Assembly (NCBI GenBank): GCA_028751875.1 | Contig: CM054157.1 | Coordinates: 50,771,592 to 50,835,591, forward strand | DNA: 64,000 nucleotides | Direction: 5' to 3' | Source of the DNA: Rapana venosa | Taxonomy: Eukaryota > Mollusca > Gastropoda > Neogastropoda > Muricidae | Part shown: positions 1 through 12,607 of the stretch, one piece after another | How the letters are laid out: the number at the start of each line of letters is the position of its first letter | Position numbering within the stretch: position 1 is the first letter of the stretch | Program-made: the position numbers and the translations under genes | The notes under the pieces: model-generated | Database searches by the model: none | What the model was told of the DNA's origin: nothing | Seen by the model: only the letters and a program-made list of their open reading frames with translations

Positions 1-102
1 CTTGTCAGGCGCTTAAGGGCAGCGCAACGCATTTTTGCTCGTATGACAGACAGTTGCTGTTAAAGCGTTCAATGAAGAAGAAGAAGAAGAAGAAGACCAA
101 AA
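1..102 (+). mobile_element. (GAA)-tailed retroposon, 3' end cut by the window edge
   Basis: The first base already lies in the CTTGTCAGGCGCTTAAGGGC block, and the copy ends in six GAA units. Confidence 0.65.
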
Positions 103-144
103 TACATGTGCAACATGCATTCAATACTTTTTTTTTTTATTGAC

Positions 145-366
145 AGCAAGATAGCTGTCTCTGGCAAAATTCTGTATAGAAAAAACAACCCAACACTCTC
201 TCACAGGACAGATAGTACACATAAGGCCATTAAAAAAATTCACTAGCTTGAAAAAAGGAGGGAGACGCGGGGGGGGGGGGGCACAGACAAACAGAAACAA
301 ACACATTCTCCTCAAAAAAGAGCAACCCAAATTTTACACAGAGAAATCGACTGTGACTGTATGTGG
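145..366 (+). mobile_element. SINE family B, 3' portion
   Basis: It contains GTCTCTGGCAAAATTCTGTA and GAGAAATCGACTGTGACTG, interrupted by an A-rich tract and a G run. It ends just before the 40-base C run. Confidence 0.6.
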
Positions 367-375
367 TATATACCC

Positions 376-377
<2 letters not shown>

Positions 378-417
<40 letters not shown>
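378..417 (+). repeat. poly(C), 40 bases, then A-rich
   Basis: Other long C runs lie at 6930-6959 (30), 29983-30014 (32) and 45172-45200 (29). Confidence 0.95.
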
Positions 418-419
<2 letters not shown>

Positions 420-760
420 AAAGAAAAAAGAAAACACAATACAGTGCAAAACAACACAGGAAAAACGCAATAGCGTACAATACAATTTCTCTAGCACACA
501 CAAAAAAAGGAAACACACAGCAGGCACAAACCCAATAAAAAGGATGGACCAATTTCAGAACACACAGAAGGGACTATGGAGACGACACCACCAAGGGTTG
601 GGGGGGGAGAGGAAGGGAAGGAGGGAGGGAGGAGATAGTTTAGCTTCCACACTGCAGTGGCGACAGACAGTGCTGACAGTGCCTGCCGTGCAGAGAGGTG
701 TCCTGGAACTAATTAGGTCAGCCCCCAGCTGATTGATTTGATGGGATGATAACGAGAGTG

Positions 761-761
<1 letters not shown>

Positions 762-803
<42 letters not shown>
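762..803 (+). repeat. (CTG)14 trinucleotide tract
   Basis: There are 14 uninterrupted CTG units (CAG on the minus strand, the sense strand of SRRM2). No exon is recognised around it. Confidence 0.95.
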
Positions 804-804
<1 letters not shown>

Positions 805-854
805 ACTGCACCCCCCCCTCCCCCCATATTGGCTAACCATGATGTGACAAAACA

Positions 855-1290
855 CCATCCTTCTCTCTTTTCTCCCTTTACTCATCTTCCTCCTCTCTTC
901 TCTCCCTTTAATCATCTTCCTCCTTCTCTCCCTTTCTTCCTCCTCCTTCCTTCCCTTTACTCCTCCTCCTTCTCTCCCTTTCCTCTTCCTCTCCTTTTAT
1001 TTCTCCTCCACCTTCTCTCCCTTTACTCCTCTTTCTCTCCCTTTACTCCTTCTCTCCCTTTATTCCTCCTCCTTCTCTCCCTTTCCTCTTCCTCCTCATC
1101 TCCCTTTACTCCACTTCCTTCCCTCCCTTTACTTCTCCTTCTCTCCCTTTACTCCTCCTTCTCTCCCTTTACTCCTCCTCCTTCTCTCCCTTTACTCCTC
1201 CACCTCCTCCTCTCCCTTTGGGCTTTACTCGTCCTCATCCTCCTTCTCTCCCTTTAATCCTCCTCCTCCTACTTCTCCCCCCCCCCCCTC
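855..1290 (+). repeat. pyrimidine-only minisatellite tract, about 435 bp
   Basis: Imperfect units around TTCTCTCCCTTTACTCCTCC repeat more than 15 times, with almost no purines other than the A of TTTACT. Confidence 0.9.
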
Positions 1291-1567
1291 ACCCTTCCTA
1301 ACACCCTCTCTTGTCCTTGTCTCCTTTCATTTATTCAGTTCTCTAATTTTGGAAGAAAAAGACAGGAAAAAGAGTGAAGTGTCAGAGGCTAATTTGAAGA
1401 CACTGGTCAGCTGTCTGTTGAAGAGGGATGGGGTGGGGAACAGGTTCAACTTGTTCAACATACTGCTGCCTAAACAATTTAGTGCACTGCCCTACCCTGC
1501 CCTGCCCTGCCCTGACCAGTCCTCAGGGAAACGTTGGGTCACAGTCATATATTTCAATGAATGATAT

Positions 1568-1568
1568 A

Positions 1569-1604
<36 letters not shown>

Positions 1605-1625
1605 TCCAAAAATACCTAACTTGAC

Positions 1626-1662
<37 letters not shown>

Positions 1663-2045
1663 TGTGTGTGTATGTGTATGTGTGCGCGCGCGCACATGTG
1701 TTTATTGTTTAATTACTATTTAGTTATTCCTTTGCTTCGAGGATGATGGAATAGGCACTCGTTTAATTCATTTGCACTGGCGCACAATTGCCTACTCTTC
1801 CGAAAGGTGGAACGGGTTTTGGCATGTGGGCCCGATATTCTGCGTGTGCTCCCACACGGGACTTCGCTTATAGTCTCCTGAAAGGATGTGGATGTGTATG
1901 TGTGTGTATGTGCATATGCGTGTATATGTGTGCATGCGTGCGTGTATGCATGGGTGCGCAAGTGTGTGTGTTTGTGTGTGTATGTGTGTGTGTGTGTGTG
2001 AACATGAACTATATGACCATAATTGTCCCAGGTAAAATCCCCCCC

Positions 2046-2082
<37 letters not shown>

Positions 2083-2109
2083 CCCCCCCCCCTCTCTCTC
2101 TCTCTCTCT
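1568..2109. repeat. microsatellite cluster: (AT)n, (TG)n/(CG)n, (TG)n, (TC)n
   Basis: (AT)n lies at 1568-1602, (TG)n with GCGCGC at 1625-1696, (TG)n at 1886-2000 and (TC)n with C runs at 2048-2109. A SINE fragment sits between them. Confidence 0.9.
1729..1888 (-). mobile_element. SINE family A, partial copy
   Basis: It contains the GATGGAATAGGCACTC tail and CCTACTCTTCCGAAAGG blocks. The tRNA head is missing and replaced by a (TG)n tract. Confidence 0.7.
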
Positions 2110-2285
2110 GTAACATGGTCTAAGTATGGTGTTCAATTTAAAATGTCATACGAAAAATTTCACAATGATGTAAAATTGAGATTGACGTCATTCCATCACG
2201 TCATAATAAAAAAAACCTGAGGAAGGCGAAAGCCGAAATATTGGGGAACATTTATTATGCTGGTTGTTATGCTTTCACTTTGTGT

Positions 2286-2286
<1 letters not shown>

Positions 2287-2348
<62 letters not shown>
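2287..2348. repeat. (AT)n, about 30 units
   Basis: This is an uninterrupted TA/AT alternation. Confidence 0.95.
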
Positions 2349-2351
<3 letters not shown>

Positions 2352-2414
2352 TGCCTGGCTGTGTTTTCTCGCAATATATATATAATTCTCTGTTGTCCTG
2401 ATATTCAACAAAAA

Positions 2415-2710
2415 CAAACAAAAGCATCAAGGCAGTCCCCAGCTTCACACACCCTGGGAATCACCCAGAAAATCCTCTTTGTCCCACTCATCACCTGAGA
2501 ATCACTACGAGACTTCATTAACAACACACTGGATGAGATGTCTTGTGTATAGCCGTTTTCAAATACGTCACCGAGTAAGCACCCATACTCCAACTTCAGA
2601 GGATCTTTTTTCACTTTTAATGGAAGAATACAGGCTGTTATGCCGAGAGCTTGTCATGGATGAAGCTGGGACAATCTAACATAACACTTCAAAGCATAAC
2701 ATTTGAAGAC
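2415..2710 (+). repeat. dispersed repeat, copy 1
   Basis: This shares blocks in order with 39276-39570: CACCCTGGGAATCACCCA, ACTTCAGAGGATCTTTTTT, CAGGCTGTTATGCCGAGAGC and TTGTCATGG. The class is unknown. Confidence 0.6.
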
Positions 2711-3589
2711 GTGGGCACTTTACTAACACCAATAACTGATAAAGGTTTTGGTTTGGGCAAGGGTTCAATTCAGGTTCAAACTTTGGAAGGCGGGAGAGAG
2801 ATATGGGGAAAGATGGGGAGGAGGAGGGGATTCCATCAGGGCTAGTGTCAAGTAGTGACAGAGCAAAGACATTCTACAATAACGGATTACTGCCAAAACA
2901 AAGCCTGTGGATTGAGCACTCTCCTTACTTCCCTAGGGTGGCAGTACCCGTACTGGCCATGTTCAACAATACTACTCCACACCACCCTTCACTCCACAAA
3001 GCCCTGAAGACACACACCACTGTCTGGGCCTGGCAGCTCTCCTCCTCCTCCCCTTCAGCTGGTGTCTCCAAAAGTCCTGACAACATCTTGCCATCACAGC
3101 CAGCATCCCCTGGCTACTGGCCACAAGTCAGACTACTACTGCTCTACATGTGGAGATAAAATCCAGTCAGAAGAGCTGGGTATCTGAAGTACTAGACTTC
3201 AGCAGATGGCAGAATTAACAGAGTACATGAAGTAAAGGAAGCTTCTAATGACCCTAAGGTGCTGATTCTAATCTCTGCTATCTGAGATACCTGGAGTATA
3301 ACACAATCCCTACGTTAAGGGAGAGAACCCCTCTTTGCCAGTACGCATGCACTGTAGTCTGTACACATATGTATGCTACCGTAACCTTGCAGTGGGTGAT
3401 ACCCGCAGAGGGAAGGGTTAGTAGATGAGTTGGTTACTCTATAGCCAGTATAGGGATACCTACCCAAAGGGAAAAGTATAAAAGGAGGAAATGTCAATGA
3501 TCTCCCAACCCTTGATAACCTTTCATATAAATTACGCCTGTAAAGAAAACTGAAAATGTACATCGATTCAACCATTACTATTCTTATTT

Positions 3590-3998
3590 ATTTTTCTAAT
3601 GCTGTTCTTCGGCTAGAGCTCTGGGGTTCACCAATATGTGAATTTTTGCACATGCGACAGTTTTTGCCCACCATTAAGGTAGCTGCATTTCGACTTCGCG
3701 GATGGTATCTCAACATGACACTAGTCCGCATGCATTTTGTAAATTTTATGTTCCTACCAGCACCCCATGGCTTACTCTTCCGAAAGGTAGAACAGGTTTT
3801 TTAAAATACATGTGTGCAAGATGATGTTCTCTAAGTGTTTGCACACGAGGCAATTTACAGTCAAAGTTGGGGAAGTGGAGTCAGTACTGATGTCAACTCC
3901 AGGAGGAAAAATCCTCTTGAGGGATGCCTTCGTGGTGGCTTGAACCCAGGCCATCACATCACAAGCACAACGCTCTAACCACAAGGATATCCTGCCCC
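3590..3998 (-). mobile_element. SINE family A, variant with a different 3' module
   Basis: The tRNA-like end (TTGAACCCAGG, GCTCTAACCACAAGG) and the CTTACTCTTCCGAAAGG block are present. The other end carries a GGCTAGAGCTCTGGGGTTCA module that is shared with the copies at 35.7 and 59.75 kb. Confidence 0.75.
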
Positions 3999-5254
3999 TA
4001 ATTCAACCCACATGGCGGCTATGTCACATTTATGCAACATAAACGGCTTGAGGAGATCCCAAAATGTGATTACTAGGATGATGTCACAATCCTCTTACTC
4101 TCATGTTCGATGTTAGAATAAAACAAACAAACAAACAAAAAACACCAGCTGATGACGTCAATGCCCAGGAGTTCCTTTAGGTTATGTATGATTGGTAGCC
4201 ATTTGCAATGAAATGCAGCACAAGTATAGTAATTAGTCTTCAGCTGTCTTTTGTTGTTGTTATTGTTGTTTTGTTGTTGTGGTTGGTTGTTGGTTGGGTT
4301 TTGTTTGTTTTTTGGGGGGAGTATTATCCAAAACAGGTATAAAAGGTGTGCTTATGTACAAAGAACCACTTGTGCAGGGAATTTTTGCAAAGCAAAACAA
4401 ATGGATGGCAGTGAAAATGTAACAGATCCAATACTCTTGTCATTATGTCAGTGTTTCGTGGTTGCAAAAGCACAAAGGTGTACAACACGCTCTCCAGGCT
4501 TCACATACACAGTTGGATTCAGGATTTTGTACCTGCTGACCAAATAGTAGATTTCATGTCAGGGGTAGCATAGTTTGTTTACAAAGATTCAGCAGGGTAT
4601 GAAACTTCTTTGGCAAAATATTAATACTGAAACAGAATGAGAAATGTTCATATAGCTCTGTTTTATAGAATCTTGTCCTGTATTCTGTTTGTATTTACTT
4701 TGCTGACTTGTATTCTGGTGGGGGGGGGGGGGGGGGTTGTTGATTGTGTGTTGTTGTGCTTTTATTTTTACACTTATTTAAGTTCTTACACCACACTGTA
4801 CCGCATTACATGATTAGGTTCGTACAATGCTACACTTCATCATATTACCATGTGTGCCAACAGCTAGGGGAATTCAACCGCATCAGCAGGAGACACCCAC
4901 AACACCACTCAGGACCTCACCCTGCTCCTTCCACCACCAGATTCCCCCTTCTCCCCTACCTGCACAGAGAGAAGAGAGGACAGAGAGTGGTAACGGAAGG
5001 TGGAGAGGGGGTGGGGTGGGGGTGGGGGGGGGGGGGGGGGCGAGCATCAGTTTAATCAGGGAGGACTGACTGTCAGGTGTGCTGCTGCCATGAATTAATG
5101 ATGGGCGCCCACACAGCCTGCCTGCCAGCCAGCACAGTCAGGGCCCACTATGCACGTGCACCTCCCTCCCAGGAAATGAACCCCCTGCCTCCACATACAC
5201 TCGCTCCTCCTGACAGCAGATCCTAATTTCAAATTCAATGCTGTGTACCCCAAA

Positions 5255-5600
5255 GGAGAAGAAGAAGAAGAAAAAACAGAGAAGGAGAATGAGGAGGAGA
5301 GGGAAGGAGAGGTAGGGAGGGAGAGGAGAGAGAGGGGTGGGGAGGGAGGAGGGGGAAGGAGAGGTAGGGAGGGAGAGAGGACACAAGAGAGAAAGGGAGA
5401 GAGAGGAACTTAAATGTACGACACAGGCCTAAGCACGCGTGCGCGCGCCCACACACATGTAAAAAAAACAACAACAAAAAGCAAAACACAAGAGTGCTTA
5501 TTCCATTATCTTCGAAATAAAAGAATAAATAAATAAAACACACACGAAGGGGGGTAGGGGGGGGGGGGGGGGGGGGAGGAGAGGAGAAAGAGGCAGACAA
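5255..5600 (+). repeat. purine-rich (GA/GGA)n tracts
   Basis: GGAGGGAGAGG-type repeats lie at 5255-5405 and G-rich DNA at 5549-5600. A short family A SINE tail (GCTTATTCCATTATC, 5496-5510) lies between. Confidence 0.85.
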
Positions 5601-5872
5601 GGGAATTTGAAGGTCAGGAGCAGGATGTGACGGAGGAGAAAGAGGAGGAGGAGGATGAAAAAGAAGTAAAGAACATTAAAGAAGGGGAAAGAAGAAAATG
5701 ACGATGTTCATGTGATGACGATGATCATCATCATGATGATATTGATGATGATGACAATCACGATGACAATGATGAAAACTAACAATGAAGAAGAAGATGA
5801 AGCAAACAAGAAAGATGACGATGGCCATGAAGAAGATAGCAGAAAGCAAGTACAGAAGACTACTTTTCCACT

Positions 5873-6007
<135 letters not shown>

Positions 6008-6099
6008 GTCCAAGTCAAGTCAAATAAAAATTTTATTTCCAGATGGTACACTGAATAAGCAATGCATTTGCTTTTTTTTTGTTAAGCCATCTATATTTT

Positions 6100-6325
6100 A
6101 TTTATTTATTTCTATTTTATTTATTCATTTTTATCGAGGATAATGGAATAAGCACTCATGTGCTTTTTTACATCGTCCCCGTGTGTATGCGGTTTTGTAA
6201 ATTTTGTCATCTGTTTCCACCGGCACACAATGGCCTACTCTTCCGAAAAGCAGAACAGGATTTAACATGTGCACAAGATGTTCTACATGCGTTCGAACAC
6301 GGGGTCTCGGTTTATAGTCTCGTGT
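6100..6325 (-). mobile_element. SINE family A, partial copy
   Basis: This copy runs from the A/T-rich tail and GATAATGGAATAAGCACTC to GGTTTATAGTCTCG. The tRNA head is lost into the adjoining (TG)n array. Confidence 0.75.
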
Positions 6326-6450
6326 GTGTGTGTGTGTGTGTGTGTGTTGTGTGTGTGTGTGTGTATGTGTGTGTGTGTGTGTGAAGAGAGAGACAGAGAG
6401 ACAATGAGACAGAGAGACAAAGACACAGAGAGAGAGACAGAGAGACTGCA
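6323..6450. repeat. (GT)n followed by (GA/GACA)n
   Basis: GT runs to 6382, then AGAGAGACAGAGAGACA-type repeats follow. Confidence 0.9.
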
Positions 6451-6927
6451 TACGGATGCAGAAGGAAGTACACGCAAGGACAGTCAGTGCACACACAAAC
6501 AGGAAAACCCTCACACACACCCAAGGACAGTGACCCTATTCATCCAACCATGACTGCCGGCTTCTTTCCTTCTGTCTGTCTGTCCATCTGTCTCTCTTTC
6601 TCTCTCTCTTTCTACCATCACACACTACAGGACAGTGACCACAGTCATTCAACCATGACCACCAAATTGAAATGGTTTATAAATCCATGATGGTGCCATG
6701 AATAATAACACTGCTGATCAAATTAAAGTACTGATGGAAAAAACGATGAAAGATCTCATTCCTATGGAACCCTTATGTCCATCCCCCCCCTTCCTCCCCC
6801 CCCCTCCCCTTCTCTCTCTCTCTCTCTTTCTCTCTTCTCCTCTGAAGATTCACAACTACTGCCTCCACAAAATTAACAATAAAGTGCGTACAGACACTGT
6901 CACTCTCCTATGCCCAAGGCAGCCAAC

Positions 6928-6961
<34 letters not shown>

Positions 6962-8173
6962 GTAATGATTCTTACTTTAATCTCTCTTGTGTGTCCCTTT
7001 AATTTGTGGAAATGCCTCTTCAATGCTGATTTATAGCCCCCCCCCCCCCCCCCCAAAGGAGGACATTAAAAATAAACACAAATCCATACTCCATTTTCTC
7101 ATTCAAACACTCATCCACAACTTCCTTCTTGTCACGTCTGCTTCTTCATTTCAAGACTTTTCCCCACCTGAAACATCAAGGGAGACTAACCAGAATCAAA
7201 CCATGGAGGGGGAGGGGTACACTGACAAAGGGAGAGAACAAACTAGCACAGCAGCCATCACTCGGCTCGCTGACAAGCAGACGACAACGTCTCTGGGGTT
7301 CTCCAATAAACATCATCACTGACCACTTGCTTTTGTTACGCCACCATCACCAACACCACTGTACACCATCCCCTATGGGGAGGAGGGAAGGGGGATGCAG
7401 GCTCACCTCCCCCTCCCCCCCCCCCCCCCCCCCCAAAAAAAAACAAAACCACACACCAGCAGTATGGCCCAGTACAGTGTGCAAGACGGCCAAATGGCCA
7501 AATCCTTCCTCCATTACATTACAAGCCATCAGTGCCATGGCAGAAGCAGCAGATTACGCATAATGCTGCAAATGGAGATGTGGACTCCCCCCCACCCCCC
7601 CCCCACCCCCCTCTCTCTCTCTCTCTTCTCTCTTTCTCTCTCCACTGTCTTTGATGGTGATCAATGTTGATCCTGGCACAAAGAATCAATTATTTACAGG
7701 CCACTGAGAGGGGATGATGCAGGCAGGCACTAGGGAATGAACAAAAAATGGAGGAGGAAAGGGAGGGGGGTAATTTACTGATGAGACAAAGGGGAGAAGA
7801 CTTTTCCTCATCTGTCTTTCTTCTCTGTCCTAATCCTTGTCCCATTAGACCGTAATTTACTCTGTAACAAGACACACATATGTATGCCTGCACACACTCA
7901 CAGGCATACACCTGGTCAAGCAATCTCACACACACACACACACACACACACTGTATAAACACACACACACAACACATACACACGTGCGAAACATGAGAAA
8001 AGATCCCTAGACTTAATTTATCCACTCTCAATATCTGAGCCTTACAATTTATTGGAAAAAAAGAACCCAAGAATCAAATGAATTCATCAGTTTAAGACTT
8101 TGGTATCAATTCTAAACAACATGTAAAGACTCGAAACTTAAAACTTTTAGTATCAAATTTCCCCCATTACAGC

Positions 8174-8353
8174 ATGGCAAAGCTCAGAAAAATTATCTCA
8201 ATATCTTATAGATTAAAGCTAAATGCACTTAAAACAAAATTCGTGACAGGCATTACGTGCCGTTGTGATGAAAACATTTCAAATTTTCATTTGATTTTTC
8301 AATGCAAAGTCTTAAAAACATTTTTGGCCCGATATTCCCGATTGTTCATTTGA
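8174..8353 (+). pseudogene. LINE C-terminal fragment, same family as the one at 58.0 kb
   Basis: A 59-codon plus-strand frame reads ISYRLKLNALKTKFVTG, then CRCDENISNFHLIFQCK and a stop. It aligns with FYRIKLNAFVTRNSK and CLCGENISNTHIIFECK of the 58.0-59.5 kb copy, including the C-x-C...H...C spacing. Only the last ~60 residues are recognisable. The start at 8174 is merely the first in-frame ATG. Confidence 0.65.
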
Positions 8354-8704
8354 AGATGTTAGTTTCTGTGACTTTTTATCACTATTCAGAATCTATGAAT
8401 GTTTGTTTCAAAGACCAGCTGCCTGTTTACTTTAGATTAGATATTAGCTTTTTTCTTGTTCTAATTTCTGTTTGTTTTACTTATGATAATTACTATCTGT
8501 CATCACACACAAACACACACACACACACACACAGACTTGATTTTCCTTTGTTTTCTTTTTGTATTTATAGTTCAAAAGTTTCTGATGGTTAAACATGTTT
8601 CTCCTCCATTCAGCAGTCCAAACAGACACACTGACATGAACTCTTCATTTTCCCCTCCCCACTACCTGTCTAAAATCACTTTTTTAGTGGATAGACGCTA
8701 AAAC

Positions 8705-8950
8705 GAACACACACACGCACACACACACAACATACATGCACACTCACACACATTCTCTCTTTCTCTCTCTCTCACACACACACACAAACACACACACACA
8801 CAACATACATGCACACTCACACTCACACACATTCTCTCTTTCTCTCACCCACACACACATACAAATGCGCTTTCACACACTAAACTCTCTCCACACACAC
8901 ACACACACACACACACACCCTCCCTCTCTCTCTCTCTCTCCCTCCCTCTC
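8705..8950. repeat. (CA)n and (CT)n cluster
   Basis: A segment with ACATACATGCACACTCACAC and ATTCTCTCTTTCTCTC occurs twice (about 8731 and 8804), so the cluster itself is partly duplicated. Confidence 0.85.
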
Positions 8951-9294
8951 GCAAGCATGCACTCATTCACACATGGTTCCAAAAAGGACTGAATCGCACA
9001 CCCAGAGCATTTCCCAGCAGACACAAGCAAGCTCTGACAAAAGAAAGCTGTACCACCGCCACCACCACCGCCACCACCACCAGTCCCAATGACAAGACTG
9101 CAGAGCAGAGAAAGCTGGCAGAGGAGAAGGAAGGACAAAGCTTCCAATCTTCTTACCACCACAAAACCTGCATCCTCTGTCCTCTGCCTGGCTGCAAGCA
9201 GCCAGCACTGATTACACAGGTCCCCAAACTTTGTGGAACAAAAATCGCAAAATTACTGCTGTGCTTTAGTTTATTCCAAGTTCCTTTTCTCTGT

Positions 9295-9501
9295 CTCTCC
9301 GCGCGCGTGTGCGTGTGTGTGTGTGTGTGAGTGAGTGAGTGAGCGAGTGTGTGTGTGTATGGGTGTATCTGTGTGTGAGTGTGAGAGAGAGAGAGTGTGT
9401 GTGTGTGTGTATGTGTGAGTGAGTGAGAGAGAGAGTGTGTGTGTGTGTGTGGGAGGGGGGGAAGGTTGTGCATGTGTGTGTGTGAGTGAGAGAGAGAGAG
9501 A

Positions 9502-9543
<42 letters not shown>

Positions 9544-9588
9544 TGTGTGTGTGTGCGTGTGTGTGAGTGAGTGTGAGTGGAGAGAGAG

Positions 9589-9649
<61 letters not shown>

Positions 9650-9863
9650 TGTGAGTGAGTGAGTGTGATGTGAGTGTGAGTGTGTGAGTGAGTGAGTGTG
9701 TGTGTGTGCGATGCAGGGGGGGGGGAGGGGGTGCGTGCATGTGTACGTGTGTGCATGAGTGAGTGAGTGAGTGAGTGAGTGTGTGTGTGTGTGTGTGTGT
9801 GTGCACGCGCGTGCATGCTGCATGTGTGTGCACGCACGCATGTGTAAGTGAGTGAGTGAATGA

Positions 9864-9922
<59 letters not shown>

Positions 9923-10168
9923 GGTGTGTGTGTGTGTGGCGGTGTGTGTGTGGTGTGCGTGGTGCGTGCATGTGGGAAGACTTGGAGAAGAGAACAACTT
10001 CAAATCTACTTAACAAGGCAAAACTTGTCTCCTTTGTTCTGGCTGCAACAAGCATTGACTGTACATGTAGATCGAAACTCTGAGTGACAAAATTGCAACA
10101 CAACTTCTGTGCTTTTATTCGTGTGTGTGTGTGTGTGTGTGCGTGCATGCGTGCGTGTGTGTGTGTGT
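9295..10168. repeat. (TG)n-rich array, about 700 bp plus a short second block
   Basis: TG runs are mixed with TGAG and GAGA units at 9295-9973, with another (TG)n at 10119-10168. All long minus-strand frames here are Thr-His repeats. Confidence 0.93.
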
Positions 10169-10179
10169 AAGATCAACCC

Positions 10180-10275
10180 TGGAAACAGCTGGCTGGACCC
10201 CTAACAAACCATGACTCGTGGGATTTGAACCCACAACCTTCCAGCCAGAAATCCAACCTACTAACAACTGCAAAA
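10180..10275 (-). mobile_element. tRNA-like fragment, probably a SINE head
   Basis: GTGGGATTTGAACCCACAAC is a reversed B box with a paired T stem, but the acceptor stem does not close and the A box is poor. A functional tRNA is unlikely. Confidence 0.4.
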
Positions 10276-10514
10276 CAATGACAAGGTTTGTTTGGGTTTA
10301 GTTTTTTGGTACACGCTCTGAAATCATTAATTCAAATAGAAAGCAATTGTCCACGAAAAACAGACGTTGGATAAAGAAGGCACTGAGATGTCATAAAATG
10401 CTAATACTGTGATAGCTGCTCAAAACATAATTTTGGTGAAAATTAGGTTGCCACTGCAGGTTTTAAACCTTTGTTTTAATCTATATACTGCACAGTTTCA
10501 CCCTACCGTTTATT

Positions 10515-10632
10515 TTTATATTTATTTATTCTTTCCTTTTGGAGATAATGGAATAAGCACTCATGTGCTTTTTTTTACATCCAGTGCCACGTGTGTATGC
10601 AGTTTGTCAATTTTGTCATCCGTTCCCAGCCG
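10515..10632 (-). mobile_element. SINE family A, 3' fragment
   Basis: It carries the GATAATGGAATAAGCACTC tail block and TTTGTCATCCGTTCCCA, and ends there. Confidence 0.65.
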
Positions 10633-10639
10633 TTATCAG

Positions 10640-12600
10640 TTGACAAGGTGAAAGCCCTAGTATGAACTCTGTGGTTGGCAAGGGTATGTAGAACTGTGTG
10701 AATAGAGAAGACTGGATCTCTTATGTATTAGTGTCGACTTCTCACAGTCCCTAAACACTAAAAACACTTCAAAGAAACCTTATTTTTAACACACCAAGAG
10801 CTACCACATTTTCTGAAGTACAAAATACCACTCCACTTTCCTTGATGACCCAAAGGAGAGTTACCCTTACTGAAGTCCCTGATGCATGCTCTGGCAACAT
10901 ATCGTTTTTCCAATTAGTATCTTCACCACAGTAAGAACAAAACCAAAAAACAACACATATTTTACTTACTCTTGCTACTGGTAACATAGCCTACTACAAT
11001 AAATGGACGTCACTGATGTTTAGAGTGTTTGTTTGCTGGAGTGGGAAATGATTTTCTGCGCTATTTTATTGATGAGTGTTTATTTGTGCATGGTTTATTA
11101 GACATGCTTGTAACCTACACGAGTTTCGTTCGTTTTTTTTGAGAATAAGTGTCAATACCCATGAATCGCCACATCACCTTTCCTATCAGTGTGATACACC
11201 AGCAATCTCTTGCATCAGAGCCCTGTCCCCGTGGAGCTGTTCCATTCCCTCACAGCTCCATGACCTCTCCTCCTCACAGCTATCGGCACCAGGTATTTCA
11301 TAATCACACCCCGGGGAGGTGTCCCAAGCACACGAAGGTCAATGCATTCCACAGAATCTCCTAATCAGGCCACATTATACCGAAACGGTCATGGGATCTG
11401 CATTCATGTGATGTAGGCATCCATAAAGCCTTCCGGGGTGTGAAGGATGTCTTCCCTCATTGTTTCATTCAAATGAGGCATGCGCACAACTCCCAGGCTG
11501 GACTTGCGACCTTTTCGCTTCATTCAGCCACTGCTCTGCATTCATTGACTTATAGTGCAGCCAAAAGTCAAGTCATGGTGATATTCATCATGAAAACAAG
11601 GGGTGTCGTGACCCCTTTGCCACGAATGCTTCCAAAACAGACTTTGTCTAGCACCGTACTATCTATACATCAATCTCTAGCCCAGGCCAACAGCTTCATC
11701 CGTTATTCATGAAAGCTAAACTGTACAACAGCTTTACATTAAACATTATTATGCTTTTAAGATTTCCTTCAGCCAGGACAAGCTCTAAGTCTTGGCTTGA
11801 CAACCTGTTCTCTGCCTTGAGCAGAGGAGAAAACTCCTCTGAAGTTGGAGCATGGCTGCCTATGTTGCATGGTATTGCAAAACTTTTTCCTCCACTGGTG
11901 AACTCCTACTGGAATCCAAAATGAACATGAAGCAATCTGTGACATGTAGGAAATGCACATGATATACAGAGGGTGTGGGAAGATTGTTGGTTTGGATTCT
12001 GGTTGTTTTGGGGGTTTGTCGTTGTTGTGGGTTCCTTTTTGTTTTTGTTTTGTAAGGGTGTTTTTGCGTATTGATTGGTTGCTTTTGTTTGGTATTTTTT
12101 TTTGCGGGGGGTTGGTTGGGTTTGCTGAGTTTGATTTATGGGGGTCCGTGTTTTGTTTTACTTTTTTTCTTTCTTCTTTTTTTGGGGGGGAGGGGGTTTG
12201 TTGTGTGGGGGGAGTTTTAGGGTGAGGAGGTAGAGGCGGTTGGGGTTGTTTTGTTTTGTTAGGTAGGTTTTTGTTTGGGCTTTTTTTTTTAAATTTAAAG
12301 AGGAGTTGGGATTAAAGTACTGCACTTTCATTCTCTACTGACCCAATTCCAACAGAATTTCAAGATGTTCACAGACAACAACCGACATGAAGGAAATCAT
12401 ATATCAATATGTCAAAGTCACATCCCTTCTACAAGACAACAAATGCTGGCACAGACACCACACACATATGACGGCACCTCCCCACCACCAGAACCTAACC
12501 TTCAACAACAGTGACAAATCCCTCCATATGGCTTCCTCCCTTCCCACTGTCGCTCTCTGTCAGCTCACCACTAACATCGAGAACAGCAGCTGAGAGGTCC
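10640..12600. other. no gene recognised
   Basis: This is unique sequence with a calmer stretch at 11150-11560 and a T/G-rich stretch at 11980-12300. Open frames are short and show no family signature. Confidence 0.5.
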
Positions 12601-12607
12601 CGGTTCA

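Noticed and set aside
829..1257. 142-residue Leu/Ser/Pro frame with membrane-like runs
   Set aside because: It arises from the pyrimidine-only tract and has no homology signature.
9153..10148. 331-residue Thr/His-rich frame on the minus strand
   Set aside because: It is the translation of a (CA)n/(TG)n array. Overlapping frames on both strands are equally long.
10180..10275. possible tRNA gene
   Set aside because: Only the B box and T stem are good. The acceptor and D stems do not pair, so a SINE remnant is more likely.
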